From DASXUX01 sp036504595 (GTDB lineage Bacteria; Planctomycetota; SZUA-567; H5-PLA8): a DNA stretch of 64,000 nt. How positions within the stretch are numbered: the stretch's first letter is position 1; the number at the start of each line of letters is the position of its first letter. Location: positions 248,001 to 312,000 of the forward strand of contig DASXUX010000042.1 in NCBI GenBank assembly GCA_036504595.1, read 5' to 3'. Shown piece after piece: positions 34,277 through 41,860 of the stretch. The position numbers and the translations under genes are program-made. Under the pieces are notes generated by a model. It did no database searches and was not told the DNA's origin. It saw only the letters and a list, made by a program, of their open reading frames with translations.

Positions 34277-35026
34277 ATGAATGGTTTGCTGGGAAAGTTG
34301 GGCGGGCGAAAGTTCTTGGTGGCGCTGGCCACACTTCTCGCAGTCGCTCTAAAGAACGCTTTCGGCATGGACGAAAACAGCGTGCTCGCGCTCGCGGGGA
34401 TTGCGATCTCCTACGTGCTCGGGCAGGGCGTGGCGGATGGCTGGTCCGGAGGCGCTACGAGCACGGTTGCGCAGTCGCTCAATCCAACGCCGCCGCCCAG
34501 TAACATCGGCAGCACGCTTCCGCTTCTGTTCTGCGGCATTGGATTGGCCGCGCTGCTGACCGGTTGCGGCAAGCCGCCAGCAGAAGTCACGCAAGGCGAA
34601 AAGATTCGGCGCGATGCGGTGACATCTTACGATCAGGCGATGCGCAAGATCACGGACGCGCTGCAAGATGGCTATCGTCAGGAATGCCTCGCGCATCTGG
34701 GCACAAGACAAGCCTGGGACATCGAGACTTTCGAGAAATCTGCGGACGCGCAAGGCAAGGTGAATGTCGCCGATGCGAAGGCATTCATGGCGCGCTTGAA
34801 GCTCGCTGAAGATGCCGGCAAGGCCGCGATCGGGACGAAGATCGCACAGCAGAACGCGGCACTCGATGAAGCGCGCAAGGAGTTGATCACATTTCTGAAT
34901 CTCGATGCGCTGCTTCAGGAGTACTCGCAGCAAGGTCTCGACTATACCGAACTGGTCAAGCGAACCGTCGATCTTGTGAAGTTGGTTGTGACGCCCGCAA
35001 GCAGTGCGACTGCGCCGCCAAAGTAG
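34277..35026 (+). CDS. Holin-like / Rz1-type lipoprotein fusion
   Basis: 249 residues. Residues 1-55 hold two hydrophobic helices (FLVALATLLAVALKNAF and VLALAGIAISYVLGQGV) like a small holin. Residues 80-97 are a second signal-like segment ending in a lipobox (LAALLTGCGKP), so a lipoprotein could begin there, with a helical domain behind it. A gene that reads through both would give a membrane protein with an internal lipobox-like site. This may be a holin joined to a spanin outer subunit. Not confirmed; the N-terminal helices could alternatively be a membrane anchor. Confidence 0.55.
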   Translation: MNGLLGKLGGRKFLVALATLLAVALKNAFGMDENSVLALAGIAISYVLGQGVADGWSGGATSTVAQSLNPTPPPSNIGSTLPLLFCGIGLAALLTGCGKPPAEVTQGEKIRRDAVTSYDQAMRKITDALQDGYRQECLAHLGTRQAWDIETFEKSADAQGKVNVADAKAFMARLKLAEDAGKAAIGTKIAQQNAALDEARKELITFLNLDALLQEYSQQGLDYTELVKRTVDLVKLVVTPASSATAPPK

Positions 35027-35073
35027 CGGCGCAGTCACTTTCCCCTCGGAATCTTTTGTGAAAGGGTTAGACG

Positions 35074-35310
35074 ATGGCAGACAATCAAGGTACGAGCCCC
35101 GCCCCGCTGCACAGCGAAGACTACACGCCCGCTGGAGACTTTGAAAAGCTCGCTGAAGCTGTGAAGGCCGGCCGCATTCCGCAGGAGACCGTGGACGCCG
35201 CCGCCGCCGGCATCAAGGCCGCAACTGAAAAGGCGAAGAGTAACTCCGAACTCGTCCAGATCGCCACGCAGGCCCTGGGCGTGCTGAAGCCCTTCCTCGG
35301 CTTTCTGTAA
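35074..35310 (+). CDS. Small prophage protein, unknown
   Basis: 78 residues with a helical centre (DFEKLAEAVKAGRIPQETVDAAAAGIKAATEKAKSNSELVQIATQALGVLKPFLGFL). GTGAAAGGG precedes the start. It lies in the lysis/cargo region; no family recognised. Confidence 0.6.
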   Translation: MADNQGTSPAPLHSEDYTPAGDFEKLAEAVKAGRIPQETVDAAAAGIKAATEKAKSNSELVQIATQALGVLKPFLGFL

Positions 35311-35496
35311 TTCTAAGAGGGCTGCGAATGGAGCTGGGGACTCCATCGCGTAAGTCCCGCACCCTGAACCGTGACGCGTTCGGCACTCACCCCCAGCTAG
35401 AGTCCGACGATCGGCGGTCGATCGAAGCGAGAAACGAGCACAGTGCGGAACCGACCGCCGGTTCCCCTGCGCAAGCCAGCCTGAAAGCAATCGCTC
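35311..35496 (+). other. Gap between small gene and second glycosyltransferase
   Basis: It contains a weak reading frame (35328-35528, 66 residues, low-complexity) and possible RNA structure: GGCGGTC...GACCGCC (about 35413-35459) and complementary segments GGAGCTGGGGAC/CCCCAGCT. I cannot decide between a small gene and a structured leader for the glycosyltransferase. Confidence 0.3.
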
Positions 35497-36123
35497 ATGA
35501 AGATGCTCATTCAACATGCTGCCGGTGAAGTGCTGCCGGTTCTTGCCGTAGTTGAGGCATGGAACGGTGGCTGTGCAGCGAAGCACGGCTGGCAATACAC
35601 CGCTGAGCGAAGCGATCCTCTGGAAGCTCGCGCGACACCGCAAGGCCGGGCTTGGCGTTCCTCGCAATTCAGTTTTCAGCGGTTCTACTTCTTGCTTCAG
35701 GCTCTTAAGAATCCGCTCTGCGAAGTCGCCGTCATCATCGATTGTGATTCGCTGATCGTTAATCAGGCCATCCCGCTCGATGCCGACTTTCCGCGCGGCG
35801 ATGTTGGCCTTGTTGAATGGGGCGGCCGGGACTTTCACTCCGCAGTCATCATGGTCCGCAATACGCCCGGCGGCAGGTGCTTCGTGAGGTACTGCTATGA
35901 GCGCCGGCTGCTGAACGCGGGAGACTCGAACGATGCCGTCAACGCATGCACGCCTGAGCACGGCGTGGAGATCGCGCGGCTGCCGAAGGCGTGGGACCAT
36001 TTTATTTATCCCGGTTACGCCGGCGTCCCAGCAGGCGTCAACATTGTTTCGCCTCACGTCATGAGCATCCCGGAAAAGATCAAGTACCTGACCGCCGCCG
36101 TGCGACATCTGCAACGCCAGTAG
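35497..36123 (+). CDS. Prophage glycosyltransferase-like protein 2 (DXD)
   Basis: 208 residues, paralogous to the gene at 33604: both begin with LIQHA-G and have a strand plus D-x-D at the same distance (VIIDCDSLIV here, DCD at 82-84). Residues 55-75 (FSFQRFYFLLQAL) match the sugar-nucleotide side of GT-A folds, and GRDFHSAVIMVRNTPGG mirrors the NTGVMCLRSS motif. The two copies are separated by the holin-like gene, so they may act on different acceptors or arose by duplication. Start at ATG 35497; ATG 35503 is an alternative. Confidence 0.7.
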   Translation: MKMLIQHAAGEVLPVLAVVEAWNGGCAAKHGWQYTAERSDPLEARATPQGRAWRSSQFSFQRFYFLLQALKNPLCEVAVIIDCDSLIVNQAIPLDADFPRGDVGLVEWGGRDFHSAVIMVRNTPGGRCFVRYCYERRLLNAGDSNDAVNACTPEHGVEIARLPKAWDHFIYPGYAGVPAGVNIVSPHVMSIPEKIKYLTAAVRHLQRQ

Positions 36124-36157
36124 ACGCCGGCAGCCTTCCCGATGGAAGGAGAAGATC

Positions 36158-36364
36158 ATGCAGGGCACAGTGAAGAAGTTCGACGATCAGAAGGGCTTCG
36201 GTTTCATCCGCCCCGACGATAAGACGCTGCCCGATTGCTTCGTTCACTATACCGGCATTCTGGGTGCGCCCGGCCGCAAGAGCCTTTCATCCGGCCAGCG
36301 CGTCGAGTTCGACATTCAGCAGGAATCCAAAGGCCCGCGCGCATTGAACGTCAGAGGAGTTTAG
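36158..36364 (+). CDS. Cold-shock domain protein (CspA-like)
   Basis: 68 residues: MQGTVKKFDDQKGFGFIRPDDKTLPDCFVHYTGILG... The RNP1 motif (GFGFIRP, in place of the common KGFGFI) and RNP2 (CFVHYTGI) are clear, so it is a CSD protein that binds single-stranded RNA/DNA. CSD genes are uncommon as prophage cargo; here GAAGGAG precedes the start and it lies between the second glycosyltransferase and the methyltransferase. Confidence 0.85.
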   Translation: MQGTVKKFDDQKGFGFIRPDDKTLPDCFVHYTGILGAPGRKSLSSGQRVEFDIQQESKGPRALNVRGV

Positions 36365-36473
36365 TTCAGGCCCGGCGTTGCAGTGCTGCTAACACCGCAG
36401 TCGCCGTGGTGAAGGAAAAGCGACCCGCCGGACCCTTCCACAGATGCAGTGGTGAAGAGAATCGAATCATGCC

Positions 36474-37466
36474 TTGGCCGTTCCTTCTCGTAAACAGAAG
36501 ATTCCCGAACTCGCGCGCCGTTTCATAGTGCCGCCCTTCAGCGTGCTTGATGCTCGTCAGGGCTACTGGATGGAGCGCAAGCGCGCGTGGCTGAGCCTGG
36601 GCTTTTCGAGCGGCAAGGGGCGCTGCGCGAAATTGCTCTTCAACTCGTCTGCGCAAGGCACCAACATCTACGGCTTTCGCAACAAGCTTCGCGCGCAGCT
36701 CGGGCGGCAACCGAACTGGGAAGAAACCCTTGCCGCCGCCCGCAACGCCGGCTTCACGTTGCAGGGGCAGACATCCATCTTCGATCCTGTTCTCTGTGAA
36801 GCGGTCTATCGCTGGTTCTGCCCGCTAGGCGGCGTGATCCTCGATCCGTTCGCTGGCGGCAGTGTGCGCGGCATCGTCGCTTGTAGATTAGGCCGCCATT
36901 ACGTCGGCATCGACCTGCGCAAGCGTCAAGTGCGCGAGAACGTCCGGCAGGCCGGCCTTGTGCGATTGCCCTTCCAGCCGTCTTGGGTGTGCGGAGACGC
37001 CTTGAAGGTGGAGACGCTCGCGCCCGGCGCTTATGATCTCGTCTTCTCCTGCCCACCTTACGCTGATCTTGAGGTCTACAGCCGCGATCGGCGTGACCTT
37101 TCAACGATGCCCTATCCCGCCTTCCTGGAAGCCTACGGGCGCATCATCGCCGCAAGCATGGCTCTGCTTCGCCGTGATCGCTTTGCATGCTTTGTGGTGG
37201 GCAACATCCGCGACAAGGCCGGACGGTACCGCAACCTTGTGGCTGACACTGTGGCAGCGTTTGAAGCCGCTGGCGCGGCGTTCTACAACGATGCCGTGCT
37301 GCTGACGCCGCTGGGCAGCGTGCCTGTGCGTGCAGGCAAGCAGTTTCTGGCGCTAAGGAAGCTCGGGAAGTGCCATCAGAACGTCTTAGTCTTCGTGAAA
37401 GGCGATGCGCGCGCCGCCGTTGCCGCTTGCGGCCAGATCGTGCCGGCCGGCGACACGCCGCCGTAG
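36474..37466 (+). CDS. Phage DNA methyltransferase (N4/N6-type)
   Basis: 330 residues. Motif I is DPFAGGSVRG (about 124-133) and motif IV is FSCPPY (191-196), the pattern of amino-methyltransferases (N4-cytosine or N6-adenine); the S-x-PPY form favours N4-C or the related phage group. The N-terminal ~100 residues are a phage-specific extension (ELARRFIVPPFSVLDARQGYWMERKRAWL). TTG start with weak ribosome site. It takes the right-end place where coliphage Mu keeps its DNA modification function mom, so protection of phage DNA from host restriction is a sensible inference. Confidence 0.85.
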   Translation: MAVPSRKQKIPELARRFIVPPFSVLDARQGYWMERKRAWLSLGFSSGKGRCAKLLFNSSAQGTNIYGFRNKLRAQLGRQPNWEETLAAARNAGFTLQGQTSIFDPVLCEAVYRWFCPLGGVILDPFAGGSVRGIVACRLGRHYVGIDLRKRQVRENVRQAGLVRLPFQPSWVCGDALKVETLAPGAYDLVFSCPPYADLEVYSRDRRDLSTMPYPAFLEAYGRIIAASMALLRRDRFACFVVGNIRDKAGRYRNLVADTVAAFEAAGAAFYNDAVLLTPLGSVPVRAGKQFLALRKLGKCHQNVLVFVKGDARAAVAACGQIVPAGDTPP

Positions 37467-37478
37467 GGCGCGCCCGCG

Positions 37479-37506
37479 CTTCTGACAATGGAAGGATTGT
37501 CAGAAG
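37479..37506 (+). terminator. Perfect 11-bp-arm hairpin after the methyltransferase
   Basis: CTTCTGACAAT and ATTGTCAGAAG around GGAAGG, 13 bases after the last phage gene. It could end the phage transcript or be a regulatory site; no T-run follows. Confidence 0.55.
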
Positions 37507-37617
37507 AGAGTATCTTGTCAGGAATGAATACGCTTTTTGGGGTGGTGTCTTGCGGTGGATTGTGGACGTATCAGCCGGCGCATCGCGAGGCGCGCCAGAT
37601 CGCGCTTTTGGGCGCTT

Positions 37618-37709
37618 ATGCCATCCTACAAACGCGCGCCAGAACCGAGCGGGGTTGTGCTGGACGTTTGTAATGCCATCTTTTCGTGTTTTTCGGCCGT
37701 TGCTTTACA
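37618..37709 (-). other. Prophage right end with two inverted end sites
   Basis: The terminus reads TGTAAAGC when viewed from the outside. ATGCCATC (reverse complement of GATGGCAT) occurs at 37618-37625 and 37673-37680, 55 bp apart, facing the two left-end copies. The first lies 30 bp inside the end, the left-end copy 8 bp inside, so the spacing is asymmetric as in coliphage Mu. Confidence 0.6.
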
Positions 37710-37714
37710 CCGGT
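37710..37714. repeat. Right target-site duplication of the prophage (CCGGT)
   Basis: Matches 5097-5101. Directly after the phage terminal ...TTTACA. Confidence 0.85.
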
Positions 37715-38482
37715 CAGGCTTGGCGACGTGCTGACCAACGTGTAGCCATTGCCGCTCGCATTGATGCTCAGATTGTTGAAGATCGCCACGCCATTGGTTG
37801 CGGTCAGCGTTTTTGTGCCTGACAGGGTTCCTCCGCCGGCATTTGTTCCTATTGCGATCGTGATCGCGTTAGTTGCGGTCGTCACCGTGTTGCCAATGGT
37901 GTCTTGTATGGCGACGCGAACGGCTGGGAAGATCGTCGCCCCTGCCGCCGTATTCGTAGGCTGAACGGTAATTGCGAGCTTGACCGGAGCGCCGGTCACG
38001 ATCGTGTACAGGAAGATGTTGTTCCCGGTGTTGATGCCCCCCGATGAGTTGCCGGTCGTGATGGAGGCGGCATAACTCCCCGGCGTCGTCAAATTCTTGA
38101 CACCATCGAGCACGATGGTGAATTGCGTGCCTTTATTTACAGATCCCGGCGCGGAAAAAGTGACCGTTGACAGCGTCTTGGTGATATTTGCAGCCGAGAC
38201 GAGTGTGCCTTGAAACGTCACCGCGCCCAAATTCGTCAGGTCTGTCCCGGAAGGGAATGTGAGCGTGACCGTGTTGCCGACAGCAATGTCGGCTCCCGAC
38301 CGATTGCGCAGCTTTGCCTTGAAAGTGTATGTGGTGGTCGCCCCAGCGATCGGCGAGGACAACGCAACGGATGGACTGGTCAGCTTCGTATTGGCCGCGT
38401 GGGCGAATCCCGAGAAGACGCAGGCCAGCAACACCGCGAACCTGAAATGAAGACTGTCAGTAGACTTCCTTAAGAAAGACAT
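37710..38482 (-). pseudogene. 5' part of Ig-like-repeat/PKD secreted protein
   Basis: About 257 residues of the interrupted gene: a Sec signal peptide (HFRFAVLLACVFSGFAHA, cleaved before ANT), an N-terminal beta domain of ~125 residues (PSVALSSPIAGATTTYTFKAKLRNRSGADIAVGNTVTLTFPSG...), then the first Ig-like repeat (KLAITVQPTNTAAGATIFPAVRVAIQDTIGN...). The reading breaks inside GYTLVSTSPSLTG, then continues 33 codons into phage DNA before a stop. Upstream, GGAGGG lies 9 bases before ATG. With the 3' part the intact protein would be about 1,470 residues. Confidence 0.9.
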
Positions 38483-38770
38483 TGATCATCCCTCCAGGCG
38501 CTGCTTGAGTGCACAATGCGGCCGTGAGGGACACAGTAGTTTCCCCTTTGCCTCCAGCCACATTGTCTGGGTTGCGTTGCGCGATGGAGCGCTTGGTAAC
38601 GTCCACTGCGCCTGCTTACAGGATCGCCCCGCGTTCTACTCCGCGGCCTACACAACTTGCAGACGGTCTCGTAAGAAACACACTTCTCAGCGCGTTTTTA
38701 CAAAAACATTTCTGCTGTATCTAAATTCCCGAATTATTTTGCAAAGTTGCGGCTTGGGCGAGGAAGAGCC

Positions 38771-39592
38771 CTACAGACCCTTGGCGAGCCGCTCGGCGAA
38801 GCGCTTCTCAAGCTGCGGCACTTGGCGGATCTTCGCGGCGGTCTTTTCGAGATCGTACGCGACGCGGCGATAGCGAATTTTCTCGCCGTCGTAAAGCACG
38901 TAACAAGAATCTTTGTTTTTGTCCCGCGGCTGGCCGACAGCGCCAATGTTCACCAGCGTCTTCTTGCCCTTCGGAAGCACGTACGTCAGATCGGTAAGAT
39001 CGGCGGGCTTGATCCACTTCATGTCGTGAGTGGCGACGCCCGGCCGGTGCGAGTGGCCCACGAAGCAGAGCCAATCGAACGCAGCGAAGATCTCCGTCGC
39101 CTTGTCCGACGGACCGAAGCCCATGTCCTGAAAGTCTTCTTCCAGAACGTACTCCATAATCGGATCGCGCGGCGAGGCGTGCACGTACGTCACGTTGCCT
39201 TCCACGCGCTTGGCCGACAGCCCTTCCAGCCAGCGCCAGCGCGCCACTTTGCCCGGCATGCTGAAGAAATGGGGCTGCATGTGCCGGCGTTGCCAGGCCA
39301 CGGCCTTGGCAGCGCCTTCGTTGAAGCCAACGGCATGGCTCATAAATAGAGCCGCGTCGTGATTGCCGCACAGGCACCACGTACAGACGCGCCGGATAAT
39401 CTTCAGGCATTCGACAGGATTGGGGCCATAGCCGACGACGTCGCCGAGGCACACGATCTCCTCGGCACCCTGGTCGCGGATGTCCTTCAGGACAGCGGTG
39501 AGAGCTTCGAGGTTGCCGTGAACGTCACTGATCACAGCCCGCAAACGGGGCTTGGAAGCACCATTATTTCCGTTTGCGCCAGATGCAGCCAT
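38771..39592 (-). CDS. Calcineurin-like metallophosphoesterase
   Basis: 273 residues with the full metal-binding set: SDVHGN (22-27), GDVVGYGPNP (50-59), GNHD (76-79), VHASPRDP and GHSHRP. GDVVGYGPNP is the signature of the diadenosine-tetraphosphatase/PP-family phosphodiesterases. Substrate unknown. No signal peptide, so cytoplasmic. The ~290 bp between it and the split gene contains no recognised gene. Confidence 0.9.
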   Translation of the reverse strand: MAASGANGNNGASKPRLRAVISDVHGNLEALTAVLKDIRDQGAEEIVCLGDVVGYGPNPVECLKIIRRVCTWCLCGNHDAALFMSHAVGFNEGAAKAVAWQRRHMQPHFFSMPGKVARWRWLEGLSAKRVEGNVTYVHASPRDPIMEYVLEEDFQDMGFGPSDKATEIFAAFDWLCFVGHSHRPGVATHDMKWIKPADLTDLTYVLPKGKKTLVNIGAVGQPRDKNKDSCYVLYDGEKIRYRRVAYDLEKTAAKIRQVPQLEKRFAERLAKGL

Positions 39593-39654
39593 TTTCGTCC
39601 CGCGCTCCCGCGTTGGTGGAGCGGCCTCAACACCAAACCGGCGAACTCAGTCGT

Positions 39655-39798
39655 TCACTCAGTGGGCTTGACGAAGCGAACTTTTCGCCGGCCCTTGACG
39701 TGCTCGATGACTTTCTTGTAGCCGGCCGCTGCCTTGCGTTTCGCATACTTCTTGCGCTTGATCCGGATTTCGCTTCGTCTCTTACGTTTGTCTGCCAC
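39655..39798 (-). CDS. 47-residue highly basic protein
   Basis: MADKRKRRSEIRIKRKKYAK..., 47 residues with about 22 Lys/Arg, ending VRFVKPTE. GTG start with AAGGAG five to six bases upstream. It is too short to be found by length alone, but has a strong ribosome site and lies immediately upstream of the phosphoesterase on the same strand. It looks like a ribosome- or nucleoid-associated peptide; I do not recognise the family. Confidence 0.7.
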   Translation of the reverse strand: MADKRKRRSEIRIKRKKYAKRKAAAGYKKVIEHVKGRRKVRFVKPTE

Positions 39799-40014
39799 GT
39801 CCACTCCTTGCAATGTTGACCGCTCGCCGGCCAGTAGTCCACCCGCGCCGGCGCGGATGGGAACGAACCATTTTATGCGAAAATCACAGCTTGCAAGGGC
39901 ATTGTAAAGAACGTATGCATCTCCAAGGCTCCAGCCTCTTCTGTTAAGATTATCGGTCGAAGCGGAAAGGATATTCGCAGAAAACGGATTTGGACCACGA
40001 ACACCCCCACCGAA

Positions 40015-40356
40015 TCACGCCTTTTCGCCCGTCGGCAAGAAGGCAAAATAGACCGCTCCCACGACAAAAAGGAACGAGACCAGATAATTCCACCGCGGCT
40101 TCTCCCCGAGGTAGGCCAGCGCGAAGACGATAAACACGCTCAGTGTAATGGTCTCCTGGATGATCTTAAGCTGATATCCGCTAAAGCGCCCGTGGCCCCA
40201 GCGATTGGCCGGAACCTGCAGGCAGTACTCAAAAAACGCGATGAACCAACTGACCAGTATGACTTTCCAAAGGTCAACCTCTTTGAACTTCAGGTGCCCG
40301 TACCAAGCAAACGTCATGAAAACATTGCTGGCGATCAACAGTAGTACAGTGGTCAT
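40015..40356 (-). CDS. DMT-superfamily membrane protein (DUF486-like)
   Basis: 113 residues, four transmembrane helices (starting TTVLLLIASNVFMTFAWYGHLKF), with EYCLQVPANRWGHGRFSGYQLKIIQETITLSVF in the middle, the signature of the small DUF486 multidrug/transport-like family. Start ATG 40356 chosen since GGGGAG precedes it and the upstream extension is repeat-derived (GSG-like). Function unknown. Confidence 0.85.
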   Translation of the reverse strand: MTTVLLLIASNVFMTFAWYGHLKFKEVDLWKVILVSWFIAFFEYCLQVPANRWGHGRFSGYQLKIIQETITLSVFIVFALAYLGEKPRWNYLVSFLFVVGAVYFAFLPTGEKA

Positions 40357-40375
40357 GATCTCCCCGTGACAGCAA

Positions 40376-40412
40376 GTGTCTGGTAGTCTGGTGTCTGGTA
40401 GCTTGGTTTCTG
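40376..40412. repeat. Heptamer array (GTCTGGT type)
   Basis: Tandem GTCTGGTA/GTCTGGT/GTCTGGTA copies between the DUF486 gene and lpd, with CCAGACCACC-like inverse copies at 40443-40452 forming a possible hairpin. Confidence 0.6.
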
Positions 40413-40456
40413 ATTCCAATGCTGGCTGCCGTTTACCACACCACCAGACCACCACC

Positions 40457-41860
40457 TCAAATGTGCACCGCTTTCCCGAAGGCCTGCGCCGCCGCCTCCA
40501 TCACCGCCTCGTTAAACGTCGGGTGAGCGTGAATCGAGGCCAGAATTTCTTCGTATGTGCATTCCAGCTTCAGCGCCAGGACAAGCTCGGCGATCAAGTC
40601 TGCTGCTCGCCCGCCAACGATGTGCGCCCCAAGCAACTCGCCGTGCTTCTTGCCAAAGATCAGTTTCACGAAGCCTTCTTCGTCGGCTGCGGCCAACGCC
40701 ATTCCGTTTGCCAGGAATGGGAAGCGCCCCACGGAATACTCGAGCTTCTTTGTCTTGCACTCCTCTTCGGTCAAGCCCACCGACGCCAGTTGCGGATGCG
40801 TGTACGTGCAGCCTGGAATCTGCCCGCGGTTGAGCGCCTCTGCCTTGTGTCCGGCGAGCAACTCGGCGAGGTTGTGGCCTTCGAACATCGCCTTGTGAGC
40901 CAGCAGCGGCGGACCCGCCACGTCGCCGATCGCGTAGACGTTCTTCGCGCTCGTGCGCCACTGCGGATCAACGCTGATGAAGCCGCGCTCCGTCTTGACG
41001 CCCGCTTGTTCCAGGCCGAGATCCTCAATGTTGCCCGTCATTCCCACGGCCGACAGGCACACGTCCGCTTCGATCGCCTGAATCTCCTTGTGGTCCTTCG
41101 CGCCGACAATGCGCGCCATCACATGACCCGGCGTGATCGAGATTCCGTCCAGCTTCGCGCTAGTGAAAATTTCGATGCCACGTCGCGTGAGCGATTTGGC
41201 AAGCTGCGCGGCCGCTTCCCGGTCGCTGGCCGGCAGAATGCTGTCCATGTATTCAACGACCGTGACCTTTGCGCCGAGCGTTGCATAGAAATACGCGAAC
41301 TCCAGCCCGATCGGTCCGGCGCCAACCACCAGCAGCCGCTGCGGGACGCTCTTGGGGATCAGCGCTTCGCGATAGGTGATCACGGTCGTGCCGTCGGCCT
41401 TCAAGTCCGGCAGCGATTTGGGCCGCGCGCCGGTGGCGATGACGATGTTGCCGGCCTGCAGCTTCTTCTCGCCCTCTTTGGTCAGCACGGTCAGCGCGTT
41501 GTTCCCGCTAAGCGCCGCGCGCCCCGGCAAGTATTCGACTTTGTATTTTTTGAACAGACTCTGCACGCCGCGGTTGAGCCGGCCGGCGATATCGCGACTG
41601 CGCCCGACCATCTTCGAAATGTCCCACGACACATTTCCGGTTTGCAGGCCGTGCTTTTCCGCGAGCTTGATTTCGTTGATCAGTTCCGCCGTCTTCAGCA
41701 GCGCCTTGGTGGGAATGCAGCCCCAGTTCAGGCAGATGCCGCCAAGCTCCGCCTGCTCCACGCACAGCGTCTTCTTGCCAAGCTGCGCCGCGCGAATCGC
41801 GCACACATACCCGCCCGGCCCGCCGCCGATCACGATCACGTCGTACATTCCGTCTGCCAT
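40457..41860 (-). CDS. lpd: Dihydrolipoyl dehydrogenase (E3)
   Basis: 467 residues; the FAD-dependent E3 subunit that re-oxidises lipoyl groups of pyruvate, 2-oxoglutarate or glycine cleavage complexes using NAD+. All diagnostic features are present: N-terminal FAD motif VIGGGPGGYVCAIRAAQLG, redox pair GGICLNWGCIPTKAL (Cys43/Cys48), NAD motif VVGAGPIGLEFA, and the C-terminal HAHPTFNEAVMEAA with the catalytic His-Glu pair. It stands alone here, without E1/E2 genes nearby. Confidence 0.95.
   Translation of the reverse strand: MADGMYDVIVIGGGPGGYVCAIRAAQLGKKTLCVEQAELGGICLNWGCIPTKALLKTAELINEIKLAEKHGLQTGNVSWDISKMVGRSRDIAGRLNRGVQSLFKKYKVEYLPGRAALSGNNALTVLTKEGEKKLQAGNIVIATGARPKSLPDLKADGTTVITYREALIPKSVPQRLLVVGAGPIGLEFAYFYATLGAKVTVVEYMDSILPASDREAAAQLAKSLTRRGIEIFTSAKLDGISITPGHVMARIVGAKDHKEIQAIEADVCLSAVGMTGNIEDLGLEQAGVKTERGFISVDPQWRTSAKNVYAIGDVAGPPLLAHKAMFEGHNLAELLAGHKAEALNRGQIPGCTYTHPQLASVGLTEEECKTKKLEYSVGRFPFLANGMALAAADEEGFVKLIFGKKHGELLGAHIVGGRAADLIAELVLALKLECTYEEILASIHAHPTFNEAVMEAAAQAFGKAVHI

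Larger units (their letters stand above)
5102..37709. mobile_element. Mu-like transposable prophage, apparently complete
   Basis: A 32.6-kb element with a DDE transposase, a MuB-like partner, a self-cleaving repressor, head and tail morphogenesis genes and a cargo end. It is bounded by CCGGT on both sides and interrupts a host Ig-repeat gene. Both ends read TGT...ACA when the shared T is counted and carry repeated GATGGCA motifs in inverted orientation. Terminase, portal, capsid, tail tube, tape measure and tail-tip genes are all open, which suggests it could be functional. No recognisable endolysin, Mor/C activator or Gam was found. Confidence 0.95.

Noticed and set aside
35311..35496. tRNA or phage ncRNA
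   Set aside because: Some complementarity exists but no cloverleaf or T-arm motif is seen.
37488..37673. 61-residue gene at the prophage right end (starting MEGLSEES)
   Set aside because: It overlaps a palindrome and the right-end sites and has no ribosome site; probably a chance frame.
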